Positions 12,380 to 25,800 of a stretch of DNA of 64,000 nt are shown in pieces. A program made the translations under genes and the position numbers. The stretch covers positions 33,001,330-33,065,329 of the forward strand of contig CM030706.1 in the NCBI GenBank assembly GCA_017979445.1, written 5' to 3'. The notes under the pieces are model-generated. The model worked only from the letters and a program-made list of their open reading frames with translations, was not told where the DNA came from and did not search any database. The stretch's first letter is position 1. Every line of letters starts with the position of its first letter. Source of the stretch: Akebia trifoliata. Its lineage: Eukaryota > Streptophyta > Magnoliopsida > Ranunculales > Lardizabalaceae.

Positions 12380-12455
12380 AGTGCACAAAACCATTGATAT
12401 ATTTCCTTATGTGTCCTGAAGTAAAAGATCTATAGTTTTGTGCCCTTACCACACT
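12380..12455. repeat. ACCATAGAT-type palindrome, copy 2
   Basis: ACGTGGCAAGTGCACAAAACC leads into ATTGATATATTTCC, and the opposite arm reads GATCTATAGTTTTGTGC. Similarity to copy 1 extends into both flanks, including an ACTAATGATA motif on the left. This suggests an element of about 180 bases (roughly 12300-12480). Confidence 0.5.
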
Positions 12456-12544
12456 AGCCACGTACAGACCACGTATGTTTTACCATCTCGATTTATGGTT
12501 CAATTTAAAATCTTATTAGAACTTGAGTTTGTCCTTACCTATTA

Positions 12545-13625
12545 GTACGGTTATCCTTTGGGATTTAGAGAGAAAAGGCAATAAATTTACAAGAGTATTA
12601 TTGAAAAAGATGGGAAATAGTAAAGATAATAAAGTTATAGGAAGTATTCTTGGTAAGTGGGATAGAAAATGACAGATAATAAAGTTAAGAGGGTATTCTT
12701 AAAAAGTAACAGAAGAGGAAAAACAATAAAATTACAAGTGATCTTTGATATTCATAGTGAACTTAAATCCCAACCCCTTATCTGAGGGAGATAAAGGGAA
12801 TAGTGTCCACCATTGTGTTTTATACTTTTAATAGAGTTTGTAATTAAGCGTATGCATTCTCTTTAGAGTTAGGGGGAGTAGGAAAGGAAAGGCAATAAGT
12901 TTGAAGGGAAATATAATAAAGGTGGAGGGTGTATTTTTGGAAAAGGATTTATAAAAGGAAGACAATAAAGTTGAAAATGTATTTTTGAAAAGTATAAAAA
13001 GGAAAGATGATAAAATTAAAATCATCCTCGAGATTTATAGAAAAATTAAATCTCAACATCTCTTTATGGGAGGGATAAAATGAGTGGGGTTTGTTGTTAT
13101 GTTTTATTATTTTTACCATAGTTTGCCTGTGCCTACCGACACAAGTATTCACTTTGGGCGTAAAGGGGTCAGAAGATGGAAAGACAATAAAACTGAAAGG
13201 CATTCTTGAAAAAGAAGACAATGGAAATATAATGCAATTAAACGTTGTCTTCAAAAATCGTAATGAGATTAAATGTTAATCCTTCTTTATGTAGGGGATA
13301 AAAGGAGTAGACTCCACCATTTGTTTTATTATATAGATTATTTGTATTGTTATTATTATTATTATATGCATGCGGATTTGGACATGAGCTTAAAATGGTG
13401 AGGATTTTTCAATTGGGTATTCTCTTTAAAAAAAATGAAGGGGAAATAAAAAAGGCAATATATAAAAGTCAAACATATGAGAAAATAACAAAGGAAAGAC
13501 AATAAAGTTAAATGAATATTATTAGAAATAAGGATAAAAAAGGTAATAAATTTAAAAGTTGTCATCAAGATGTATGCATGATTGAATCTAAATCCCTATT
13601 TGCTAGGGGGGGGGGGGGGGAGATA
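12545..13625. repeat. Degenerate tandem repeats of about 250 bp
   Basis: Four diverged units follow each other. Each contains a GGAAAGACAATAAAGTT-like segment, then an ATTCTTGAAAAAG-like segment, then AAATC.CAA.CCC/CTCTTTATG and GGGAGATAAAGGGAATAG-like segments, then CCACCATTGTTTTATTATT. Unit length varies between about 220 and 270 bases. The last unit ends in a run of about 15 G at 13605-13620. The open frames here are by-products of the repeat. Confidence 0.55.
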
Positions 13626-14793
13626 AACATTGGAAAAATAAACACCTCGCCTGATTATATAGATCTATAATTAATTTAAGAGAAATTCAAGAATTTTTTT
13701 AAAGATTTTAAATAGATAACATTTTGTATCATTTAGCTCATTTAAAGTCATATAAGCATATACAAGGAAAAAAGTTTATAGTTCTATGCACATTCCACAT
13801 CAGTTGAGTGTATTTTTTCTGAGTCAGTCTAATGCGACTCTTTAAAAAATTATGGCTAATGATAATTTTAAGTCAACAATACTCACCATTCTTTCATTAT
13901 AATAGTAAAGATTTTGAATTTCACACAAATTAGTTTTATTTGAGGCATAATGCGTATAAAAGTTAAATCATGAAAGTAACAAGTGGCTGTCTTTTTTATT
14001 AAAAAGATAAATATAGAAATAAAATGGCTATATAGCTTTTTTTCAATAAATATTATAAAAATGGTTTCCATTGGTACTTTTAAGGCCAATTCTTGTCCAT
14101 TTTGATAAAATATCCTTTAAAACAAATCAAAATATAAGCTTTTGATACATATGAGCTATTAATCGCAAATACATGCCCCATGTGTCAATCAACCAAATAG
14201 TGTGACCTTTAGCTACTTAACATGAGCAATGTTCTTTGAGGCCTTGAAACCCTATGATTTTTCGCTCATAGTTATGTTTCGTGCTTAAATCCATCGACTA
14301 TAAATCACCAATCATATTAAAAGTATGCTTAATTAAGTGATAAAGGAATAAGAGTTCATTTTGTGGTTGAAAGAGCATGACGAATGGTAATATAAGGCAT
14401 CACTATCAATGGGATAGATATATCTTCGTGCCTTGTATTGTTGGTGGTATTATATTTTTGGTAGAAAGTATTATACGCCAATAGTGATCCAAAGTAGTGA
14501 GATTAAGAGATTTTAACTCTATTTTTCATGCAAATAATAAAAGGATTTCATCATTGACTATGGATGTTGGCAATTTTGCCAAACTATACAAATCTTGTGT
14601 TTGTTGACAACAAATTTCACGATCCACCTTGAAATGCATGAAATAAGATCATAATTAAAAAAAATTATTGATTTTTATTAAAACGGAGATACAAATCTCA
14701 ATAAACTCAATTAACATAACGTTCTTTTTTTTTATTAACAATCAAATAATTAAAAAATAAATGATAGTGTGTGCAGCTTTCCTCTCTCTAGGT
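13626..14793. other. Intergenic stretch, nothing recognised
   Basis: AT-rich sequence without exon-like frames, inverted repeats of note or TE signatures that I could recognise. Confidence 0.5.
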
Positions 14794-16921
14794 TGTAGAC
14801 ACCCTAATTTGCACGAATCCATTAGGAATTTCTGAAAATTTCAAGTTAATTTCGATTAAAAATCCAAAACCCTTTAATGGGCCCATGTTGCATAAAAATT
14901 ACCACTTGACACATTTTCCTCATACATACATGCATCATGTCATATAGTTTTGCATGCCCAAACATTGTCCCTAATCCACTTTAATTCCATACCTACTCCA
15001 ATAAACCAATCATAATCCATATTCATTTTCCATTAATCGATTCATCACTCATACCTTAACCCAAGTTCATTTCCTAACCCAACCTAAGCCCAAGACAAAG
15101 TCCATACTAAACCCATAACCCAAGTCCATTTTTTAACCCAAACCTAACCTTAATACTCAAAGTGCATAACTCAAGTCCATATTCCAAGTCCATTCTAAGT
15201 CCAATACCAAACGTATTCTAAGTCTCTTATCTCATACCTCCTCAAAAGATAACACATGTTGATCTCTCATAAGCTCATGATGCCTAATGCTCTAACCTAA
15301 TTAAAGAGTCAACTTCCCTTTGTAAAAATCCAATAATATCTTTCCCAAAAAATGTGGTCAAATTAAAAATATGTTTTGGTCTTTGATAATAATCCATAAA
15401 ATTGAGAGAACTTTTAATGATACCCTCAAAAGGTGAGAATCTTCAAATACATACATGGAGTTCTCTCATTAACCCATTAAAAAAATATACATTAACCATT
15501 ACAAATGAATCAATGTCTACTTTTTACCTATCACTTCACTTTTACATATGTCACTCCCTTACTCACCCTCCCAAAAGTATTTTTGTTATTTTATTAGTTA
15601 ATTTCAAAAATATACATCCACTCTTACTTTATGAGTTATTTACAAATGAATCAAGGTCTATTTTTCACTTATCACTTCACCTTTACACATGTTACTTCCC
15701 TATTAACCATCCTAAAAGTGTTTTTTTGTTCTTTCATCTCTATTTACTACAAAAATCAAAGATCAAAGAATTTTTTTTAGGTTTCTTCACAAATTTCACA
15801 TTTACCCTTATACAAATGAAAATTTTAAAAATAAATAACTTAAACCTCATGTCCATTCTCTTTATTTTTAGGATTTGACCACTTTATCCCCAAAAGTCTT
15901 TCAAAAACTTTATAAATACCCTTATTTTCTATAAATAATACATGCTCTCAAGCCCCCACTTCTCTACCCCAAACTCTATAAAAATCTCTACTCACCTCTC
16001 TAACCTTCTCTCAAACCAACATTTAACTCATGAGCTCTCCTCATCTCTTCATTCTCAACCAACAATCTCCACCATCTCCAATCATATATCATCAACCAAA
16101 GCATTCAACTCTTAAGGTCACCTCAAGACTCAAGCCTATTCAAAGAACCTCAAGGGACAAGATGAGTTAGACTAGGTTTATTTTGTTTAGTTTGTATATT
16201 TTACTTCTAACCTTCCATTTTTATATTTTAACAATCCTTAGGATGTAATGCATACTTTCTCCCATCTTCTGTAGGTTGGACTAATGTTTGATCAAAAGGG
16301 TAAGAGTTAAAATCTTATTTTTCCTATTTATATGTCTCATGCATCATATTGCACACAATGCATCCATTCACCTATGTATGACAATGATGAAGAAATGTGT
16401 CACTCTCTTGTTAGGGTAAAACATTAAGTTTCTAGCCTTGCATACATATATCAAAGTTATGACTTCAAGGAAACTTTATCATGGAGTCTTTCTAAAAATT
16501 CAAACCAACATTCATATCCATAAGAAATAATGTGGCTACATGGTCATCATTTCCATAGGATGCCTCAAATGTCACATTAAAATCAAAATCCTTTTTGAGG
16601 AAACATTTCACTCAATGCACATACCACTTCTAGCATGCACTCTCATGTATTTTCTTAAGTTCTACAAAAAGAATAGTAAAGCAAGGTAATCACTTTTGGT
16701 GGAGAGGGTGAGGTTTTTGATACTTTCTTCATCCTTTAATCAGATCTTCTTATCTAGATCTTAGGTAAACCTTGCCTTTTCAACAAATGAGAGTCACTAC
16801 GATGTAAAAATTGATTTTAAAATCATTTCAGGTGCCCATTCACACCTATTTACAAAAAAAAAATGGTGGCGACTCCAAATAACGTAGCATTGAGGTTCCA
16901 TGATGAACTTCTCATATTTAC
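14794..16921 (+). mobile_element. LTR-like sequence (outermost layer of a nested set)
   Basis: It begins TGTAGACACCCTAATTTGC, a typical plant LTR start. A promoter-like block CTCTATAAAAATCTC lies near 15975 with a pyrimidine-rich leader. Near the right end is GGTGGCGACTCC, a phrase common near the ends of plant Ty3/gypsy LTRs. The right end is not visible because another solo LTR is inserted at 16927. Sequence resuming at 21336 may be its continuation. No gag or pol coding is present. Confidence 0.55.
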
Positions 16922-16926
16922 ACAGG

Positions 16927-19900
16927 TGTAGACACCCCATTTTTGCATTTGCCTGATTAATCAACTCGTCAATCCGATCGCGACGATTTCCAATGATGGA
17001 TGATTATTCCAATACTCTATTTTATTACTAGATATATTTCAGAAATTTAAATGAGGTATCTCAAACTAACAAAACTGGAGAAACTACGCTATGCTAGAAA
17101 AATATAATCCCAAAAATATAAAAATCATCATTTTACAGACAAAAAGAAGCTTTACGATAAAAATCACTAAAAAATTATTAAATTACCAAAATATCCCTAA
17201 CATCAAAACATCCTTAGAACCCCTTACGTTTAGGAAAATCCATTCGAATACATAAAATAACAAAATAAAATCAAATAAATCATTTCATCAATTTTTACCT
17301 AATTCGATAAAATTATGAAAATGCCCCTTATAAGGGTTGACAATCATTTCATGTCAAAAATTTTCATAAGTAATAAAAATCCATGATCCCATTGAATTTC
17401 TTATGAAAAATCGATTCCAAAACATCTCGCAACATCGAAAACCAACTTGAAATACAAAAATTCTCTTCGGGGGTAAAATGATAATTTTTAAATTTTTAAA
17501 TTCGAAATAAATGAATAAAATATTAATTAACGTAAATTTAGACTTTAATAAAATTAATTTAAAAATCTAAACTAAATCAATCTCATAAGACTTAAGTCAA
17601 ACCCTAATTAAAACCTAATCTAAAGAAACCAAGTTAATCTCATAAGACTTAAGTCAAAATCCTAATTAAAACCCTAATTTAAAAAGAGACTTAGTCAAAC
17701 CTAATTCTTCCAAAAAACTCTATAAATATAGAGCCTCCATAACTTAATTTTGCAGGTCAAAGAAAATCCTAGAAAAAGTAAGTTAAAAAGCTTTCCCAAC
17801 CTTCTCAAAATCCTGATTTGAAGTCCTAACCCCTTACCCATCATCCAAACTCCAATTTTTGTTGGAAAACTCCTATAAACTCTCTAGAAAATACCCAGAA
17901 ATCCATCACAAAACTCAGATCTAAGGAACAGATACTTCATTTTGGAGATCCGAAGCAGATCCGGTGACAGAAGAAAGCGATAAGTACTTATACAAGAAAC
18001 TGTTCTACCATATCTAAGGGAACAAGTCGTTGTGATCATCGTATTGATATATTTCCATTTCACTTTATTTTTTTTTATTTATTTAGGTCTTTTAGCAATG
18101 TAATTGTCTTGAAAATTAGTAAAAATCGACGTTTGCCGAGCGGGGTTGGTACCTAACACCTTCCAACCACGTAATGTGATCCCCAGACTTAGTATCTTTG
18201 TAGATTAGTTGTTTTATCCGTTTTGAGTCAATGTTCGATTCCTATATCGTAATAACTAGGTGGTGACTCTCAAACCTCAAAAATCAAAAGTGGATCCGTA
18301 TATGTGGCGCCCTGCCGGACGCTAACACAAATCCCCATGTCAGATTTCAAGGTACGAGGTGGCACCTCGAAATTTCGGCATGGTCTCCTCTGTTTATGTT
18401 AGCATTCCAAGGCGATTCAACCTGCACCTGATAAACGACATACAATCCTGCATATAACAAACAAAATATAATACTAGCGGAAGCCTATATACGTCTAATA
18501 ATGTCCGATAGATCAGAGTGCGGAAGAAGAAAAATTATATACAGGATTATACAAAATTCCTCACTCTAACATAATTCCTAACACTCAAGACAGAATCCAT
18601 AAGACTACCTGGAGAAACTGACACCACTAGGGGGTATAGCCCTAATACTTACCAGGTGACGGACTCTGGTTGTCTATCTGACCAACCAGATGATCCTCGC
18701 TCTTGTTCTACACTTGTTTCGCCAAGCTTCAGATCTGAAACTAAAAAAAATGGAGAAGGAAAGGGTGAGTAACAATGGTTACCCAGTAAGGAAGCAACAA
18801 TTTTTGCCAATAACCTCTCCTAACATGAACGAATAAACATACTGAATCATTTTAAAATAAATAAAGTTTTACAGAAGAAACCTACGATTAACTGGTATAT
18901 ATAGCCAGGGATGAGCAACTAAACATTTTAAAACTCACATTACATCGATCAGCAGTACTCACTATAACATTCTCTTTTTATACAAATCTAATTGATCAAA
19001 TGGAAATAATAAACATGCATTTCATTTTATATATCAAAATAAACAACAGATACATAATACACAATGGTGGAGTATTGGAATTAGAGTGTTGGGATTCACG
19101 ACTGGATCGCTCCCAATCGGGACATGATGTTACAATTTCTCTCTGGCTTTTAGTTCCTGATTTTGTGGCCGGTCGCTGCCCTTACCACGTTTGGTTGACC
19201 ATTTATCCGGCTCAGGCTGGCCGTTTGACGTGACCGTAAGCAATGGGTCTCTTTTCGATGTGTCAGAACGTTCGACTACTATAGATTGTTAGTGATCACT
19301 GACTAATCATCTTCGTCTATGCCTATCAGGCGTACATGTGATTCCCAAAGATACAAACCATTCGTATACGACCACCTTTACATTACAAGTTCACTGGTAA
19401 AGATAGAGAGGAATAAACCCGGATTCCAGTTGTGACTCCACTCTCATACGCGTCCCATACCACGTATGAGTTTGGTGGTCCCTACCGTACATCCCAGGAT
19501 AGTACACCACTCCGGATGATATGATGCACTATCCCTTCAGGCATTCACAAACTCTTTAACAGCTCACAACATAGCTACTTATATATATTATTTTCATTTG
19601 AAAACAAAAGAGAAATTAACAATACAAGGTTGAGAATAGATATCCAGTTTCCTACCATGCAAGTGTGGCCACCCGGCCTAAAATAAACAACATAACAGAG
19701 CGCATCGCGCTAACAGAAAGTAAATAAACATGCAACCAGTAACATTATCCCTGGATATCCGTTCACCAACCTGCATACAACACAACAACGTAAAATGCAG
19801 ACATCACCCCTCGGGTGTGACTCTGACATTTTACCGTTTCATACCCTTTTTCCCTTTTTTCGATTTTTACAGTTTTCAATCTCTTCATAAAATATCCATT

Positions 19901-21330
19901 TTCTTATATTCATCAACTCAATATGAGTTCATTGAATATTAAATCACATTTTTCAACTATAGAATTTATTTCTATCAATAATAAAAAAAAAATACAAATT
20001 TCATATCAAAACGGGGTCCGAGCAGTGCACAAGACCCAATTTATGGCAATAACCCGTTAAAACACCCTACCCACGTATAATTTATTAAAAATACAATTAA
20101 ACATATCAAACATGCAATTTCTGGCGTGAATTTTTGAAATAACAAAATAATTCTATATTTTAAAAATACATCCAAATTTTTCGATAAAATCCTAAATGCA
20201 ATTTTCACAATCTAGATTACTAATAGAAATTGAGAGTTCCTTACAATCTCTAGGCGAAAGGATCAAAGCGTGTGCGCGAAAATCGAGGCGATCAGTGCGG
20301 AAATCGAGACGGACCGAACTTCGAAGCGGCTGATTTTTGAAATCGACCTGGTGGTTTTGAAGATCTCGATGTGCTCGTCTTTTCTCCCTTCTACGGCGAA
20401 AGGCGATTTGACCCCGAAACGGACGAAATCCGAGGTCAAAGTTTCGAAATTTCCGTATCCAAATACGGCTGATTTTTGACGATATTGGATGAAATAGAAA
20501 GTGAAACGAAGAAAGGTTGGGTGGGTTTTGTAGAGAACGTAGCTGCAGACCTTTTTCTCTTCTGCGGCGATCGTCAAAAATGGACCGTTTGCGAGAGATC
20601 TGAAGTGGAAAAATCGGAGGAAAAACAAATTTCTTTTTTTTTTTTTTTTTTTTCCGCATTGTTTGGACGAGTGGGGAAGATGAGAGAAATTTTTTTTTTT
20701 TTTAAATGTTATTTAAATAAAATGTGGGACGAATTCGGTATTTTGTCAATTGTTTTGATCGATGATAATTTGATCATCCGGATTCCAAAACTGACAAATG
20801 AATACTCTATTTCATCTAATTTTTCGTTCCGGATCTAATGGTATAGTCAATTTCTATAAATTATGTCTCCATCAAAAGTTTACATTTTTAACCTGAGGTG
20901 ACCCATAAACTTGATGTCGTTTTCGTTTTTGACGATAATTCGAATTTCTAGTCTCCAAATTTGACAAATAAATAGTCCATGTTGAATAATTTTTCGTTAT
21001 GAACCCAATGGTATGATCGAATTTTACAAATTATTGCTCTAATAAAAAGTCACTATTTTAGCCTGGTCCGACCCGGTAATCGAGGATTTTGTAACTTTTA
21101 TATTCGAACTCGCATTTGAGCATGCTTACAGGCTAAACTATGTTTTTCGATCATTTTGAATCTAATGGTGATGTCAGATTCCATTAAAAATGATCAGAAA
21201 CATCGTAAAATTTTACCCCTAAATCCAACTTTCAAGATTTTCTTAAAATTTCACTATTTATTTTTTCCTCGAGATACGAATTAAAAATTCGGGGTGTTAC
21301 AGTATACCTCGCGGATCGAGGGCGCTTTCA
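16927..21330 (+). mobile_element. Solo LTR (about 1.4 kb) interrupted by a second solo LTR
   Basis: It starts TGTAGACACCCCATTTTTGC and ends ...GGGCGCTTTCA. It is flanked by an exact 5-base duplication, ACAGG (16922-16926 and 21331-21335), the signature of LTR-retrotransposon insertion. A TATA-like CTCTATAAATATAGAG lies near 17718. The region 18303-21301 inside it is a separate insertion; without that the LTR is about 1.4 kb. No internal domain remains, so this is a solo LTR left by recombination. Confidence 0.75.
18303..21301 (-). mobile_element. Nested solo LTR of about 3.0 kb (gypsy-type)
   Basis: On the minus strand it starts TGTAACACCCCGAATTTTT and ends ...GGCAGGGCGCCACA. It is flanked by an exact 5-base duplication, GTATA (18298-18302 and 21302-21306), within the 1.4-kb LTR. 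TGTAACACCC starts and long LTRs are common among plant Ty3/gypsy elements such as the Tekay/Del group (established knowledge; the assignment is inference). Open frames at 20192-20659 and 20476-20838 lie inside the LTR, are low-complexity and are not genes. Confidence 0.75.
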
Positions 21331-21335
21331 ACAGG

Positions 21336-21625
21336 CTCTGCGTTTGATCGGTTGAGAAGACGCTTCTTGATTTGTAGATGGTAGCTTTATTGTGTTTGAT
21401 ATCTTTAATAGATTTGTGTTGGTTTTTTTTTTTTTCGGGCTTCGCACTTGATTGGTTAACAATAATTTCTTAACTTTTGGAGAAGGGTTTTTAGGTTTGA
21501 TATTCTCTGGAGGCCTATTGTATTTTTTTTCTTTATAGGCTTTGCGTTTGATCATATGAGAAATATTTATTAGCTTTCGAAGGAGGATTTTTAAGCTTGA
21601 TTTTCTCTTGAATTGGAGTCCAATT
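21336..21625. repeat. Degenerate ~110-bp tandem repeats
   Basis: Three diverged units each start with a GGCTTTGCGTTTGATC-like segment (near 21336, 21440 and 21537) and continue with TTAGCTTT(C/G)GA(A)GGAGG.TTTTTA-like sequence. They may be the tail of the LTR-like sequence that begins at 14794. Confidence 0.4.
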
Positions 21626-23433
21626 CTCTCGTGAAGAAATTTATTCTTTTTCTAGAGGAGGACTTGAGAGTTTTTTCTTATTTAAAGGGAGAGATTTTGT
21701 CTTCTAAGAGAGAATGATCCCTAGATCTCACAAATGAAAGAGACTTTGATTTTTATAGTTTTAGAGTATGAGACTATTTTGAATTATGCCCCTTTCCTAG
21801 ATGAATTCTACACAATTGGTTTAAATACTATTTGGTTATTAGTGTGATATATTTCAATGAGTTTTAAACTTAACCACATGCTAACTAGTTTGTTAGATGT
21901 ATGGGACCAATTCTTAATGTGGATCACTTAGATTTATTGGATCATGGGTTTTATCTGCGAAAACTCAAATTCAAATCGTAAGAAGTTCATTCCCAATCAG
22001 TGGTTCCCAATTTAGGTGTATAGGCCCAACTTTGATTTTAAGGGTTTTTCGATAATTTAGAAAGTTGTAAGGTCTCTTTGAACTTTTGATGCCTACACCT
22101 TTCTTATTTGTTTCATCGCGTACAATATTGAATCTAGGGATTCACATGCGCATAAAGAAATTTGTGATCAACACCTCAAGTATCCTTCCACACAACTTTA
22201 CTCTATTAAAAACAATATATTAGCAATAACGCCACGAGGTTCTAAAATCTTTGACAGGTGGTACCACAAACTTTGGTAGGAAACCATTTATTCACTTGCT
22301 TACCTATCTAAAAGATGAAAATATATTTCTTGCATATTCATATTTTGGGAATCTCTATTTGCACCTATCATTTGATGTACGTGCACCGATTTTACTAGTG
22401 CACGTCATAAAATTATAACTTTTTTATTAAGTACAACCACCATTCATATGTCTTTCCTGACTTCACCATACTCTCATTGTTGTGGTCTCTTATGTAAGTA
22501 AATGAACCATCATCAAGTTCTCTTCCACTCTCTTTATTGCAAACAATAAACCAAGTTAATGATTGATCTTCTTTGTTTTCTCTTATATATATACACACAC
22601 ACACACACACGTACTTTTTATTATAATGGTAAATCCTGAAAAAATGATAAATTGATAAAATTTAGGGTTTGGTTTGATATAAAAGCAATGCACACCAATT
22701 GATTGTTAGAGATTGATAAAAACTCATAAAAATGAAGCATTCCTAAAAACCCAATCCATCTAATGATAATATTAGTTTTAAAATTTTGATTTTTGGTTTA
22801 TTCCATGTTAACAGTCCATGTCGATGGCCCCCTATCGACATGACAATTTCTATTCCGACATTGGCTTGTCGACACAGACGAAAAAAAAAAAAAAAAAGAG
22901 TTTTATCTTCATTCCATCATTTGCTTGTCCTTTGTTTATTTGTCTCTTTAGTTCCTTGAATTTTTTTTGAGTTCATTGTGTTTATCTTTCCCTTGTAATA
23001 CTGTCATTGAGTTCAATGATGAATCTATAAAAGAAAAACACACAAAAACAAAGAGAGTTCTTAGTTAAAACCCACCTCCATTGATATAATTTTTACAAAT
23101 ATGTTTTTTGGAAACTTTTGGGAGGTGGAATCGATTTAAAAAAGAGAGGAGGGGGGGGAGGAGAAGAAGGTGAATTGTTCACTTTGTCTTTTACATGAGA
23201 TGTGAACTATGGTTAGGGTTTGTTTTATTCTATTTTTAAGTGCAAATCAAGCGCCCCTATATTTTTTTCATTTTCATTGCCATCTCTTTCTTGAGTAACC
23301 CACCAACCACTTATGACCTCAAGCTATTAAAATGGCTACTAAAATGCACTCATTACCTTACAACATTCTTTATTGTGATGAGATACACAGAGTGATTATA
23401 TATCTCATGCACCTTTATACAATGCATCTCTAT
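21626..23433. other. Intergenic stretch with an (AC)n microsatellite
   Basis: No gene was recognised. A (AC)n tract lies at about 22592-22610 and a poly(A) run at 22883. The remaining sequence shows no exon-like frames. Confidence 0.5.
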
Positions 23434-23972
23434 TAAGGTTGGCAATGGATTGGTTCAGTACTGTATTAGTATATTTCGACCCAAAAACTTTACCCTATGA
23501 TCCAATTCTAATCCAATTCGATCCAATCAAATCAGATCAACAAATCTTTGAACCAAATTCGATTTGACTAAGCTTCCATTAGACACAAAACTAATCCGAT
23601 CCAATCCAACACCAATTAGGATTTGTCAATCGAGTTGATTGAAGAATCTGAGTTTGAATTAAAATGTCTCCTCGCATTTTGATCGCATTTTCCACATTTT
23701 TCTTTGGATGTATTCCTCCATTCTTCTCTGCCTTAAGATAAAGAGAGAGAAACTGGAGGGGGAGTGTACCTTTTTGGATTTCCTTTTCTTTTAACAAAGA
23801 GGGAGACTAATGGATCAAATTGATGTTAATTCGAAAAGAATCAGAAATTTATTGGATATCTAAATTATAATCTGAACCCAAAATCCAAAATCCTAGTTCG
23901 ATTCTTATTTTTTTGGGATTAGGTCAGGTCAGATTAGACATCGGATAAAAATTAGATCATTGCCAACACTAA
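23434..23972. mobile_element. hAT-like non-autonomous element
   Basis: The left end TAAGGTTGGCAATGG and the reverse-complemented right end TTAGTGTTGGCAATGATC form short terminal inverted repeats. The flanking 8-mers ATCTCTAT and ACCTTTAT agree at six of eight positions, differing by C/T changes, as an old 8-base duplication would. The interior is rich in GATCCAATCC-type repeats and encodes nothing. Confidence 0.5.
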
Positions 23973-24709
23973 ACCTTTATGCTCAAATGCTTTGTATGGC
24001 CAACACAACACCCGAGTCCCCTTACTCACATACTTTGACATGATCGTGGTAGAGTTGATTCGACTCGCTTGAATTTTGAGTCCACTCATCTATAAACTTG
24101 TTTTATGCCTTGTAGGGTCAACTCAGGGACACATTGAGACAATTTGGTAACTTGACCAAGGTTATATTTATTTTTTTAGGGTGGAAAATGACATGAATGT
24201 AAATCTTAATTTTAAGACATTAATACTAATTTTAAAATATTGAAATTAATTTTAATATATAACTAGTAGGTGGGATATGCAAATGCAAAAGTATAACAAA
24301 AATTACAATCTATGCGTGATTAAGTTTTTTATAATTACTTTGAAATTTATTTAAAAATTTTAAATAGATAATCTAATTTCACATCATATTCTATCGTAAC
24401 ATATTATAAGAATTTTTTATAAATTAAAATATTAATGATATTTGGAAGATAACATATAAAAAGAGATATTTTTAAGTTTACAAGACTAGGGAGAACATAA
24501 GGGGCGTGGAGGATTGTAATTTTATGTTGTAATGATTTTTAAAAAAATATTATATAAGGTAATTCTGAAGATAACGTAATTAAGGAGCTTGAGTGTAATT
24601 TTATATGTTTTTAAGAAAATGACCCTTATGATCATAAGGTTAACATGGAGGCATTTGTCATCTTCCACCCATTCCGTCTTCTCTCATTATATATAATTAA
24701 TATATTTAT

Positions 24710-24873
24710 GAGTTGGATTTGTTTGACTCAAGAAATAACACACGATCTTGATTGTGTAACTACAAAATCCAATGGTTAAAAAACCAACGATATATATTAT
24801 TGAGATCCGCATAAAATCCAACCATAAGCGGTCAAGATCATGTGTTATTTCTTGAGTCAACAAAACCTAACTC
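24710..24873. repeat. Palindromic element with ~42-bp arms
   Basis: The left arm (24710-24751) contains GACTCAAGAAATAACACACG. The right arm (24832-24873) carries its near-perfect reverse complement, around TGTGTTATTTCTTGAGTC. The arms are separated by about 80 bases. It is likely a short foldback MITE; no duplication was identified. Confidence 0.6.
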
Positions 24874-25129
24874 TATATTATTTGACTTAATCAAGTTCAC
24901 TTAACTTTGTGGACCTCCGAGTTCAACCCATTGACACCTCTATGCCTAAGCATACTTGTGATTTGTTAAATTTTTTTTTTCAATTACATCATTATAAATA
25001 CTTCGGTCTACATGCTCAAAATTATTTGAATTAGTGAGTTTTAATTAATTAAGTATAAGTTCCCTTTTTCATGGGCTATTGCTATAGTTCGTGAGTGGAT
25101 TCGGAGTCCATTGTAAACAATATCTGATC

Positions 25130-25800
25130 CAAGGATGACAAATGTGTTGGATAAATGTGGGATTTTATCCTAATGTTTTGAATGAAAATGAAAGTAAAAG
25201 TAAAAGTAAGACTTAAGTGGTTTGTTTGTAAGTTGTGATGTAAAATTTTAGTCTTACGTCAGATAGAAACAACTAAAAAGTGTAGCTCTTATATTGAAGC
25301 TCTCATATAGTGTAATAAGTGTGAGAGAGATATGGGTAAAGCCCACACACACGTGAGGGCCTATAGGTTCTAAAAAGGATTTGGATCCATTGGTCTGAAA
25401 AATCTTAGTGCGTGTGCGCGTGCACGTGCGATGCGCTCAATTTAAACCTCACGTGGGTGCGTGTGAAAGAAAATACCCATTTTTGCTAAAATTTTGAACT
25501 CAATTAGTTACAACTCGTGACTGTTCTATGACACACAACCCAAGCATACTTTTCAACAGTCTTAGTGACTGTCTAGAAAGATACTTCTAATTCTATAAAT
25601 TCTCATTTGTTATCTCTTTTACATTCATTCAATTTTCGAGTTCTTATTTGCATAGTGTTCTTCTGTTTTCAATTGTATGTATATACTAGGAGTGCTGTCT
25701 TGTACGTGTGTGGAGCGTTGTATCCTGGGAGACAAACGTCTAAAGACTGTTAGCGCTTCACATGGGTGAAATCTGTTTTAAGGCTATTGTGTCCAATACA
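25130..25800 (+). mobile_element. Possible LTR fragment
   Basis: The segment has an LTR-like organisation: TGTTGGATAAATGTGGGATTT near the left, a TATAAATTCTCATTTG segment, and a pyrimidine-rich leader. It also has an unusual GTGTGCGCGTGCACGTGCG alternating tract near 25415. Neither a second copy nor a clear duplication is visible, so the assignment is weak. Confidence 0.3.

Noticed and set aside
15402..15878. 158-codon plus-strand open frame
   Set aside because: It lies within the LTR-like sequence and contains an internal DNA-level repeat (CACTTTTACATATGTCACTCC type); there is no protein-family signal.
20192..20838. Overlapping long open frames on both strands
   Set aside because: They lie inside a solo LTR, are Lys/Arg/Phe-rich low-complexity translations, and match no family.
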